From positions 38,982 through 102,981 of the forward strand of contig CM007326.1 in the NCBI GenBank assembly GCA_000333855.2: 64,000 bases of DNA, read 5' to 3'. Positions within the stretch are counted from its first letter, which is position 1, and every line of letters begins with the position of its first letter. Below the pieces are notes generated by a model that had not been told where the DNA came from, did no database searches, and saw only the letters and a program-made list of their open reading frames with translations. The translations under genes were made by a program, and so were the position numbers. The DNA comes from Endotrypanum monterogeii (taxonomy: Eukaryota > Euglenozoa > Kinetoplastea > Trypanosomatida > Trypanosomatidae). This document shows, piece after piece, positions 48,324 to 57,374 of the stretch.

Positions 48324-48355
48324 AAAAGGTGTAGACGGCCCCACCCCCGCCGTCT

Positions 48356-51013
48356 TTAGAAGATACCGTCTATGTCGAAGATATGAAACACGGACGAGTC
48401 GGCAGCCGAGACGGACGTGACGCTGCCACTGACGACCTGCTCAGCATTCGTCTTGACTGCAGACGCAGGGACAAAATCCTCGTCGTCATCCACCAGGACG
48501 ACCTTGTCTGTCGAACGAGTGCCCGCTGGGCCACCGCGGGGTGCACGACCCGCGGTTGCCCTGGCCGCAGCAGCAGGGCGCGCACTCGTCCCCCCGCGCC
48601 CTCTCCGTCGAGCAACCGTCCCGCGCCGCCGACTGGACTCATGGTGTGCTGCGGTGTCGAAGGCGTTGAAGGCGGCATTGGCCGCGTCCAGCACGCGGCG
48701 AGCGAGACCGCCACAGCCCATGACCACCTGCTCAGGCACAACCCCCTCCGCGTCCACCGTGGGTACGCAGGCGGTCCGCATGCTAGCCGCTAGCTGACGG
48801 CGAGAACGGTTTTCCTCTAGCTCCACCAGTGGCTCAGCAGGAGGGAGCGTCTGCTTCAGAAAGCGCTTAGCGCCACGTACCCACCCAACAACAGCAGCCC
48901 CATCTGCACTCGCATCCAGAGAGGGAATAGTGGCATTCTCAAAGCACGGGTAGGCGGGCAGAGAAAAGGGCCCCACATGCACCTCTACTGTTCGCGCGGC
49001 GGCGTCAGCATGGACCGTGCTGTCTGATGAGTGCCCCCCTCGTGGCACAGGTATAATAGGGTCAGGTTTCTCGAAACAAACCCACCCGTCTGAGTCCTCC
49101 TTGCGTGGACGGCGGTGGGCACGAGTGTCAGACATTGTTTTTTCAACCGCGCTGGCCTGCCTGCTTGGCAAAGAATCTGTATGTGAAGCACCGTTGCCGC
49201 CTCCCAGCTCTGGGAAGAGGGGCCCCCCGTCGGTCCGGCGCCCTTCTTGCTCGGTGACAATAGTAGGCGACGTCGACTCTGCTGTTGCGGCCGCCACGCG
49301 GGCTCTCACCTCCTCTAAGGTCTGCGGCATCTGTGCATCCTCCGGGAACGCGGGTAGCTGCAAGGGTCGCACTGCCACGATGGCCTCGATAAGGGCACCG
49401 TACTCGACACTGCAGAGGCTTAGGCCGTGCCGCACGACATCCACGCACCCAGGCCAAGGCAGCAGTGGCTCTGACTCGTTGTATAACAGAACATGTCGCT
49501 GGTGGCGCAAAAAGAATGACTGCAAGGTATCAAGCACGGGTTGCGAACGCGACGAGGACGTGTACAACGGAGGTGAGAGAGAATGAATGCCACCCTCCCC
49601 CCACACCACTCGAGCACCGGTCTGGTCGAGGTAGTTGAGCACCTCCTCGTACAGCGGCCACTGTAGAAGGATGAAGGTGATGCCGTCGAAGAGACGTCGA
49701 CGTTGTGGCTGTGGAGCGAAGTACCGAAGGTGAGCCGCTGCAGTCGCAGCCGTGGCGGTGGCGTGCCCTGTCGTCTCTGCCACCTCTGCCACAGGGAATG
49801 AGGGACCAGTCGAGCTAGCAACGGTCGCCGAAGAGCGACTGCCCTCCGCACCACCACCCGAGTGGTGTAGCTCATCAGCGGAGGGAATTATGTGCGCCAG
49901 GAGGTCGCACCACCACGAAGATAGGGGAGGCAGGTAGCGCGTCGGATCGGGCAGAGGTATTTGTGGCGAGGCGCGATTGCAAATCGCCTCGAAGAAGCTG
50001 GGTGTAACGATGGGTACGGCACGGCACAGCATCGCAACGACCGCGGTGGAGGGCTGGACGGTGCTCGTCACCAAAAAACTTACCGTGTTGTAGCAGCTCG
50101 CGACGCCTGGGGAAGGCGCTGGGTCCTCCTTGGGCCCCGCTGTAGCGCCGGTACCTGCGGCGGCAACCACGGCAGTGGGAGACGGAGTGGCCGAAACTGC
50201 GGCAGACGTCGTCGTTTGCGGACTCACGGAATGTCCGCTGCTCCCTAGCACCGTCACCGCGCTGGAGGTCCGGCCCAGTGAGACGTCGTCGCAGCGCAGA
50301 CACTCCCCAGGACTCATCTGCGTCTCCGTTTCCCTCACCGCTTCGTTGCCACCGACGATCGTCTCTTGCCGTACACCGCAACAGCGAAGCACGTGCAATA
50401 ATTTTGCCTGCGACTCGATGTCCACATCCTCGCAGAGGACCGACACGTCTACCCACACCAACGTCAACTCTGCACCGCGATGGCCGAGCTGGATGCCAAA
50501 CCGATGCCAACATCGGCGATGGACCGGCACGTGGCACGGAACGTCCTTGGTCAACTTCACAGAAGGCTGGGATGCCCTACAACTCGTGGAGGAGCCTCTG
50601 CAGCCCCCTTTGTCAGGTGATACTACGGCAGCGGCAGCGGCAGGCGAGTAGCATAACCCGAAGATACCCGTCTCCAATACAGGAGGACCCGCAGCCGCGA
50701 CAACGCCTGTAGTATCACCACCTCGCGGAGGTGATGTGTCGTCCAGTGTGTCGGCGTCCTCAGCCTCCTCCCCGCATGCTGTGATGGTAGTACCATAAGT
50801 GGAGGAATCAACCAACGCAACGCCCTGTGGGATGCACTCGCTGGCAGTACTCGCCCCCGGGAACGACTGCGCCGCTACGACTATTGTGAGATGCGTGCGG
50901 CTTATGCTTCGGTCATCGGGGAAGATGATGTGACAGTCTTTCTTGCCGACTCGGTACGACTCCCCGCCAATCAACCAAAAATGCGGTTTGTCCTGAAAAA
51001 ATATGACCCACAT
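48356..51013 (-). CDS. Nibrin/NBS1-like FHA-BRCT protein (885 aa)
   Basis: The upstream part of the frame starts with TTG, so the ATG at 51011-51013 is chosen; the product then begins MWVIFFQDKPHFWLIGGESY, strikingly like nibrin's start. The FHA domain continues with RVGKKDCHIIFPDDRSISRT and H, followed by LVDSSTYGTTI after a linker. A BRCT-like region follows: VSFLVTSTVQPSTAVVAMLC then PIVTPSFFEAICNRA (about 320-360), and a second unit around RRLFDGITFILLQWPLYEEV then YLDQTGARVVWGEGGIHS (about 445-485). A basic GAKRFLKQTLPP stretch near residue 715 could be the MRE11-binding motif (human KNFKKFKKV). FHA followed by tandem BRCT at the N-terminus is the NBS1/Xrs2 signature. It would be the third subunit of the MRN complex for double-strand break repair. 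Linkers are very long. Confidence 0.72.
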   Translation of the reverse strand: MWVIFFQDKPHFWLIGGESYRVGKKDCHIIFPDDRSISRTHLTIVVAAQSFPGASTASECIPQGVALVDSSTYGTTITACGEEAEDADTLDDTSPPRGGDTTGVVAAAGPPVLETGIFGLCYSPAAAAAVVSPDKGGCRGSSTSCRASQPSVKLTKDVPCHVPVHRRCWHRFGIQLGHRGAELTLVWVDVSVLCEDVDIESQAKLLHVLRCCGVRQETIVGGNEAVRETETQMSPGECLRCDDVSLGRTSSAVTVLGSSGHSVSPQTTTSAAVSATPSPTAVVAAAGTGATAGPKEDPAPSPGVASCYNTVSFLVTSTVQPSTAVVAMLCRAVPIVTPSFFEAICNRASPQIPLPDPTRYLPPLSSWWCDLLAHIIPSADELHHSGGGAEGSRSSATVASSTGPSFPVAEVAETTGHATATAATAAAHLRYFAPQPQRRRLFDGITFILLQWPLYEEVLNYLDQTGARVVWGEGGIHSLSPPLYTSSSRSQPVLDTLQSFFLRHQRHVLLYNESEPLLPWPGCVDVVRHGLSLCSVEYGALIEAIVAVRPLQLPAFPEDAQMPQTLEEVRARVAAATAESTSPTIVTEQEGRRTDGGPLFPELGGGNGASHTDSLPSRQASAVEKTMSDTRAHRRPRKEDSDGWVCFEKPDPIIPVPRGGHSSDSTVHADAAARTVEVHVGPFSLPAYPCFENATIPSLDASADGAAVVGWVRGAKRFLKQTLPPAEPLVELEENRSRRQLAASMRTACVPTVDAEGVVPEQVVMGCGGLARRVLDAANAAFNAFDTAAHHESSRRRGTVARRRGRGGTSARPAAAARATAGRAPRGGPAGTRSTDKVVLVDDDEDFVPASAVKTNAEQVVSGSVTSVSAADSSVFHIFDIDGIF

Positions 51014-51181
51014 AGGAGAGCTGGGGGAAGAGAGTGGACACCCCGCAGAGGTCAAGAGTCGTTCAGCGAAACAGGAGACAAGTCAGCAGCAGCAGCACTC
51101 GATTCACTTACCTCCTCCCCATCCCCTCCCCTCGTTGACAGCGTATAGGGAGCTACGGACGTGCCTATACGCGCACGCCCC

Positions 51182-51215
<34 letters not shown>

Positions 51216-51421
51216 TAATCGACCTATGGTGTGCTCTGCTCAAACCTCTGATAATGGAAGTCTATGACGCAAACACAGGGAGAGAAAGAAGGGGAAGGGG
51301 AAGAGCGGGGCTTGATGCGTGTGCGCAGGCAAGCTGCCCTATGCACAAATCCGCGTATGTGCACCACGTACGCTTATGAAGGTCCTTCCTGAGGAACCTT
51401 TTTCTTGTATTTCTGTTTGTT

Positions 51422-51462
<41 letters not shown>

Positions 51463-52145
51463 TCAGACTGGAGAGGAGGAAAGCCAAAGCCCGCGGAATA
51501 TATATACATACATATTATTATTGCTTCCATGAAGCAGCCGATCGCACGCCACTCGAACATTAACGTGCGCGGTCCCAAAGAGAGGGGTGTGAGGGAGAGC
51601 GGTGAAAATGGGGAGTGGGGAGAGAATGAATCTACGATAGAAAATAGGTAAGCAGGGATAACACATACACCACACTACTGGAGTGGGCGTCTCTTCCTCC
51701 TCCTGTTAAGTAACCGCGCCAGCAGCCATCAAATACCCACCCCACCCCACTCGCCTTCAACGAGGATGCATCGCACCACCACATAAAAGTGCATCGTATT
51801 CATATGAAAAAAAAAAGAACACAGCAGCACATCCTCAACAATAAAACACTACCCACTCATTTATATATGTATACGTGTGGATTTCTGCGCCACTTCCCAT
51901 CACCTACACCGTGCAACTGTGCAGTGCCAAACACCCAGCCCAAGAGTCAGAGAGAGAGAGCGAGAGGGTGGAGACACTAGCTTTAAGTCTTTGGAGGGGT
52001 ACTCCCTCCCCCCCCCGACCTCCTCCTCTTATAACTCTCCATGTGACAGGAAGGCTTGGGATTTTTGACCATTTCGATGTGCCGTCTCTTCCTTTAATAG
52101 GCCTAGACACCCCCCCCTCCCACACACACACACACACACACACAT
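51014..52145. other. Intergenic region upstream of the NBS1-like gene
   Basis: No gene. Contains (GT)n at about 51181-51214, (GT)n at about 51424-51461, A10 near 51807-51816, a (GA)n patch at about 51945-51966, and (CA)n at about 52121-52143 adjoining the PSI-like gene stop. Confidence 0.6.
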
Positions 52146-52817
52146 CTAGAGCCCCCACAGCGACCAGATACTATGTACCGCCAGGAGTAGCAATGCCGCG
52201 CCAAGCACCGACCCAATCACTTCGTAGCCCTCTATGAGAGTTATGACCTGTTCAGCCGGGCACTCGTCTCCTACGGCGATGCAGTGGCCGCCAGGGCAAG
52301 TAGTGATCGAACAGGTCATCCACGGGGAGTCGGCGGCGGTAACACTATCCACCCGGAGACCACTGCGGCCTCGGATTCCCCTCGCATCAGCTCTCCCTAG
52401 AGAGCTGCGAGCGGCGGGGGCATAACACCGAGATGGCGACGCTCTGAAAGCTGGGTGCGCTGCATCTGCCGACACCGCGGCGGCCACAGCCCCGGCACGG
52501 CAGTAAACCCCACCGCGCTCGACACACTCACGGCAAGTCGGTTGGGCACCATAGAAACATGTGTTCAGGTCTATGCACGCACCCTGCCCCTCGCACGTGC
52601 AATCGTTCGCGGGGTAGCAGCGCATCGTCATCGGACACCATCTCTGTGATGTATTGAGGGTACACTCCCCACATCCGGTTACGGTGTGCGAGACTTGGGG
52701 GACTACCGAGTCCAGCAAAGAGAGAGGGGGTGATGACGGTAGGGGCGTAGATATATCTGATGCCGCCCACGTGCCCGGGTGTATCAGCAGCAGTGCCCCG
52801 AGAAGCAGCACATACAT
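52146..52817 (-). CDS. Cys-rich type I membrane protein with PSI-like domain
   Basis: The ATG at 52815-52817 begins a clear signal peptide (MYVLLLGALLLIHPGTWA) and gives 223 residues. The extracytoplasmic part has a PSI-like Cys pattern: TGCGECTLNTSQRWCPMTMR, then CYPANDCTCEGQGACIDLNT, then CRECVERGGVYC, the order seen in plexin-semaphorin-integrin repeats. A low-complexity Arg/Ala/Ser linker follows. A second short Cys cluster (CSITTCPGGHCIAVGDEC) precedes a C-terminal membrane span (EVIGSVLGAALLLLAVHSIW) and a very short cytosolic end. It should be a surface, flagellar-pocket or endomembrane protein. The partner is unknown. The longer upstream frame lacks a signal peptide and is not used. 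Confidence 0.8.
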   Translation of the reverse strand: MYVLLLGALLLIHPGTWAASDISTPLPSSPPLSLLDSVVPQVSHTVTGCGECTLNTSQRWCPMTMRCYPANDCTCEGQGACIDLNTCFYGAQPTCRECVERGGVYCRAGAVAAAVSADAAHPAFRASPSRCYAPAARSSLGRADARGIRGRSGLRVDSVTAADSPWMTCSITTCPGGHCIAVGDECPAEQVITLIEGYEVIGSVLGAALLLLAVHSIWSLWGL

Positions 52818-53401
52818 CTCGGAAGCCCGTAACCGTGATAAGCTCGTCCAGCATGGTGACGCGCGGCATGTGCCTCTGCAAACCCTGCCAGGCTGCCGCA
52901 TCACCGTCACTGGAAACGGAGAGGTGATCGTCGTGAAACACATGACTTACAAGTCGACGGATACTGATGAGAAGACCACAGGCGTGGAGGTGGGGCCCAC
53001 TCATTTGGGGGGGGGGGGGGGGGCATGCGGTGCGCAGGTGTGACGAGTGAGAAAAAGTTCGAGGAGAATGAGAGCCGACGACAACTGAGACGGACAAAAT
53101 AATGGCGTGCAACCAGTTATAACCCCTCCTCTCTTCCGCATGATTACTTCCTTTTTTTTTTTTTGAGGTGTGAGGGGGGGGGGACAGCTGATGATCGGAA
53201 AAATATATATTTAAGCGCCACATGCCTGCGCGCACCGTGGCCGCCAACGCAGATTCCCCCGAAACGAGCACCAGGCATACAAAGCCATGTGCACTGGTAT
53301 AGCAGCGTATTGCGTACGTTCGATTTTCACGTTGCATGTTCTCTCTCCCTGTGTCCCGCATCAAACACGGGAACTCCTGCATCCCCCCTCTAGACGCATA
53401 A
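52818..53401. other. Intergenic region upstream of the PSI-like gene
   Basis: No gene. The most striking element is a G17 run at 53007-53023, which reads as C17 in the sense strand. T12-T13 at about 53152-53164 and G10 near 53174-53183 follow. Confidence 0.6.
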
Positions 53402-54538
53402 CTACAGAGTGTGCAGGCGAGATCCGCTCACCGCTAGTGAGTCAGCCATTTCGTTGCCGTGCACCTTCGAGTGACCTCGCACGTGAATCAGCTCGATGCC
53501 TTCGCTTTTGTCGTTACGTGTATTAAGACATGTGCGCTGCAATGAGTCCGCGACTTCGGCTGGGTTGCAGTCCCCATCTCGTGATGGACGCTTGCGCCGC
53601 AGCTGCTCACGCTGCTGCCTCGCGTACAGGGTGTTGTAATGATCGCGCAACCGGATTAACTGTCTCCAGAGGTCCTGGTTCTGCACAGGCTCCTTTGTTG
53701 AGAGCAAAAAACCGTTACGTACCCATTTCTTTGCGTACCGAGTTAACCCGTCAATAACGTAGAGACTGTCTGTGTATATGACCAGATGTAAAAGGGGCAG
53801 AGCTAAGTCTCCGAGGCGCCACACCGATGGGTCGACGCTGTGAGTCGCCTCCAGTGCATCTGGTGGAGCACCGGCATCGACGAAAGATTGAACAATCGCA
53901 TGTATCACGGCGCGCAGCTCTCCACGGTTGTTCGTCTGGGACTCTACCAGCGGCACTGGACGAGAGAAGTTGCGGGGGTCTGACAAAGAGTCGTAGTACC
54001 CACCGTATCCAGCCCGCGCCTTTGCGGTGCCGTTGTGGCTGCACGCACCATCCACGTAAACCACCTGAACCGTACCCGGTGAGCTGGTTGTTGGGGTGTT
54101 AGGGGCCAGCGGATGCGAGACAGTCGATGCAGAGAGCGACGTCGAGGTGAAGAGATGCTCAGAAGAAGAGGCAACACCTGGGTTCTCTGTGCGGTGCCGT
54201 CGTGCCTGTCGCCCTGCAATCGCTCCTCTTTCTCCAGCGGAGAGGTCATCAGAAGTCTCTAAGTCGAGACTCCCCTTGAGGGCCGTGCTGCGGAGCGGGC
54301 TCCTCTTGCTGCCGGGCAAAGACTCATTGACGACAGAACTGCTGCTCCGGCTAACGCTTACGAGCGCAGCGGTGGAGGGCAGGGGATGTGCAGCCAAGAA
54401 TCCACGGGCCTCTGCCAATGTTCGGAAGCCCTTATAGATGCTTCCAGGATGCCCCATCACTTGCTCAGAGCACTGCGCCCATGTCGAATAAATGCCGCGC
54501 GCCTTGCCAACGGCAACGGCATAGAAGGAAGGCTTCAT
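53402..54538 (-). CDS. RNH1: Ribonuclease H1
   Basis: The first ATG in frame is at 54536-54538; the longer frame starts with TTG. The 378-residue product opens with the RNase H1 hybrid-binding domain (MKPSFYAVAVGKARGIYSTW, then GSIYKGFRTLAEARGFL). A Ser-rich linker of about 80 residues follows, then the RNase H domain. Catalytic residues are visible in order: Asp in VVYVDGACSHNG (about 161), Glu in NRGELRAVIHAI (about 208), Asp in VIYTDSLYVIDG (about 255), His in HVRGHSKVHG (about 354) and Asp in GNEMADSLA (about 363). The enzyme cuts RNA in RNA-DNA hybrids, resolving R-loops and removing primers. No mitochondrial presequence precedes this start, which favours a nuclear form. An insert of about 35 residues lies between the third and fourth catalytic residues. 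Confidence 0.95.
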   Translation of the reverse strand: MKPSFYAVAVGKARGIYSTWAQCSEQVMGHPGSIYKGFRTLAEARGFLAAHPLPSTAALVSVSRSSSSVVNESLPGSKRSPLRSTALKGSLDLETSDDLSAGERGAIAGRQARRHRTENPGVASSSEHLFTSTSLSASTVSHPLAPNTPTTSSPGTVQVVYVDGACSHNGTAKARAGYGGYYDSLSDPRNFSRPVPLVESQTNNRGELRAVIHAIVQSFVDAGAPPDALEATHSVDPSVWRLGDLALPLLHLVIYTDSLYVIDGLTRYAKKWVRNGFLLSTKEPVQNQDLWRQLIRLRDHYNTLYARQQREQLRRKRPSRDGDCNPAEVADSLQRTCLNTRNDKSEGIELIHVRGHSKVHGNEMADSLAVSGSRLHTL

Positions 54539-55949
54539 ATGATTCTTGAGGAATACCCGTTGGTGGACGCAACAGAAGTGGCAGCCGAAGCCGCAGCCGC
54601 GAGCGCGGAGGAGTCCAGAGTGGAAAGATAAAAAGGAGCTGGAGATACGTCTGAATGTGTGTGCGTGTGGAACAAACTGCACAAGGAAGCCGACAAAGAG
54701 AACAAATGATATAAATAAATAAAACGACCCAGGGCTACTTCCCCAGACACAAAAAAAAATCCTTTTTAAACGAACGCAGCTAAATTCACTTGCAGCGCCT
54801 CCACATACCCCTGTGTTTTCCTTTTATTTTCAGATTACTGTCGCCTATCGTTTTTTTTCCTCCCTGTAGCCAACCTGTGTGTGTGTGTGTGTGTGTGTGG
54901 GACACGAAATCAACAGAGGTGTGGAACATAGGCGAATGTGATGTGACCGAGAAAGGGAGAAACACAAGCGGAAGGAGCAGTGCGAGGAAGGACATCAACA
55001 CTGGGATACGCAGAACTTTCAATAGATGAAGGGGAAAAAAAGAGGCGCACCTTCTTTTTTTCGTCTCTATTCTTTTTCTTCTGTGTGAGTCTGTGAGTAT
55101 GTGTGTGTGTTGCCGCCCTAGCTGCTGAACCCCCTTTTCGCCCTTCAGTAGTGCACCCCCTCCCCCACTCACACCCCTCCTCCTTTTCACTACACAAGGC
55201 TGGTTTTCAACGCACTAGGTCTCGTGGAACACACGTCCCCACCAACACACACACACACACACACGCAAGCATGGCCTTCTGCAGTTGTGTGTTTTGTGTG
55301 AATCGTTAGTGTGATTGTTTGAATCACCACTAGCGAAAAAAAAAAATATATGTTCGGCAAGGGGGTTACTACTGTGAGTGGACCGAGGGGAGAGAGACCA
55401 CATGCACGCGACTGCCTCCGCGCGGACAAAAGAAAAATCACCACATATTCACTACACACCACATGACTGACTCAACACCCTCCATATTCAGTCAGTCATG
55501 CTCCTACTCCACGCACCCGTCATCCCATCTGCTGCGCGCACACACTCATCTCCATGTTCTCTCACGGCGGTGGTGAGAGTCAACAGCCGAAAGCATTGCA
55601 CATACGCACCTTTGCGGCTACAGAACTTGGTGGGAAAAAAAAAAAGTGGCACGAAACACACACACGTATACAGGTGAACAGCACATCCTTTTTACGAGAA
55701 ATGTGTGTGTGTGTATGTGTGTGTGAAGTGGAAAAAAAAAAGATATAGGGAATCATGCTGAGTAGCGGCGAAAGCACCTAGCGGTAGAAGCGGCGTAGCA
55801 TTGATAAGAAAGAGCTGACAAGGGAAGAGGAGGACAACACCGGAAAACAGAGCGCGTATCTGTGCGTGCCACGGTCAGCACTACTCGGAAGCATCTCTCA
55901 AATCTTTTCTTCTTTTGCCCAGACTCCTCTCTCTACGATATGCCTCACC
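54539..55949. other. Long intergenic region upstream of RNase H1
   Basis: No gene in 1.4 kb. Between about 54644 and 54546 the sense strand is pyrimidine-rich and AG-free, and its first AG (54546-54545) falls 6 nt before the RNase H1 ATG. Elsewhere: (GT)n at about 54881-54898, (CA)n at about 55243-55264, A10 near 55337-55346, A11 near 55635-55645 and a GT-rich patch at 55703-55725. Confidence 0.55.
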
Positions 55950-56471
55950 TCACCGGACCTCCCCGATAGTGCACACCTGCTTATGGACCTTCCAGTCTGC
56001 CTTCTGACACTCCGGACTGCAGTACTTGGCTACCTTGCACCGACTGCAGCGCTGCAGCTGTACGGACGTCGTAGAAGCAGTGCCAATCCCCCCTTGTCGA
56101 CAGTGGAAACACCCATTTGGGCTCGGCATACCCTGTGCTGTGGTGGCATCTTCCATATCCATCATGTAACTCGCCCTCGCGACTGCCTCACAATGAGCGG
56201 AGCTGCACACCGGCTGCGGAAGGTCCTCCACGCGTGGTGGGAAGGTATCGGCGAACAGCATCGTGTGGTGTATCAGCCGCGTCGCAGATGTTGCCTTGCA
56301 TGTGCAGCAAAGCGCATCCTCTCCGGTCAGTCCCTCGATAATAGTAGAGCTAACTTCTTCGATGACCCTGTTGACGTCTCTCTCATATGTCTCCTGCGTG
56401 AGCTTGCTTATATCAGTGGAAAACTGAAACTCCTTATCACCCACAGCGGCATGATAAATGTGGAGCACCAT
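55950..56471 (-). CDS. MYND zinc-finger protein (173 aa)
   Basis: ATG at 56469-56471. Residues 1-120 form a small domain without recognised family. It contains two further Cys pairs (ALCCTCKATSATRLIHH and VCSSAHCEAVARAS). The C-terminus is a complete MYND finger: CFHC, then CSRCKVAKYC, then CQKADWKVHKQVC, with all seven Cys and one His of the C6HC pattern in order. An insert of about 14 residues separates the first and second Cys pairs. MYND fingers mediate protein-protein contacts, often with proline-rich partners. Without SET or other catalytic domains this is probably an adaptor. The function is unknown. Confidence 0.9.
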   Translation of the reverse strand: MVLHIYHAAVGDKEFQFSTDISKLTQETYERDVNRVIEEVSSTIIEGLTGEDALCCTCKATSATRLIHHTMLFADTFPPRVEDLPQPVCSSAHCEAVARASYMMDMEDATTAQGMPSPNGCFHCRQGGIGTASTTSVQLQRCSRCKVAKYCSPECQKADWKVHKQVCTIGEVR

Positions 56472-56574
56472 CTAGTGCTCGTGTGTGTGTGTGTGTGCGT
56501 GTGTGTGTGTGGAGAGAGGGGGAGGGATAACAGCGATCGTTGGCAGTAATCCGAGAGCCAAGGATGTGCTGAGC

Positions 56575-56611
<37 letters not shown>

Positions 56612-57374
56612 GGCGTAATTGGGTGTGAGTGGGTGACCGTGAACAACGGGATGCAGAGGAAAAAAAAAAAAGAGTTGGGACAAAAAAGAATATGGTGACC
56701 AGTACACACACACACATATATATATATACACACACGAACATGTAGAAGAAGCTGAGATCGATGTTCATCCAACGCACGCACCTCTCAACTGCCGAACACT
56801 GATGCTCAGAAATGGGGAAGTTGAACACCGCTTGTTTATTGATCACTCCGGGAAACTGCCTCTCGTGGAATTGCAGAGCGTTACATTGAGGATTTTTTTA
56901 AGGGGAGGCAAAAATATGTTGTCTGTCTGTCGGTTTGGGTCTGCGTGCCTCATTCCCCTCTCTCATAGAACGCACTCATCGATTCTTCCTTCGGAAGACA
57001 CACCCAGACATATAGGTGAACAGAAGCACAGGGAGGAAGAGAAACGTGAGGTATCCTATATCTCCGTCGGAGAAGGGGCGACGAAGTCCATACGCATTCA
57101 CACAAGCGCACATTCATGTATATATATATATATATATATGTCATAAGAGAAGTGTGCAGGAGAGGAGGTGAGGGGAGAGGTAGAGAGGGAGCAGAAAAGG
57201 AATACAAAAAAGTCGGTCTATTTGAAGTCCAGCAGCAAAAAAAAAAAAGATGAGAAAATAGAAAAAAAGAGTCACAATCAGGGAGAACAAAATATAAAAT
57301 TCAAAGGGAGGACACAGGGGGAATCACCTATAAGCAAACACACACACACACGCATACACACCTTCGCTCCCTTA
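56472..57374. other. Intergenic region downstream of the transporter pseudogene
   Basis: No gene. Contains GT-rich tracts at about 56480-56510 and 56578-56610, A12 near 56659-56670, (AT)n at about 57117-57140 and A12 near 57237-57249. A (CA)n patch at about 57338-57352 adjoins the pseudogene stop. Confidence 0.6.

Larger units (their letters stand above)
47297..48355. other. Intergenic region disrupted by an assembly gap
   Basis: No gene. Two near-identical ~385-bp blocks flank a 10-base N run, each preceded by a long (GT)n tract (about 47360-47402 and 47893-47937). The sequence between the N run and the second GT tract (about 47803-47892) looks like a noisy copy of 47300-47360. Confidence 0.85.
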
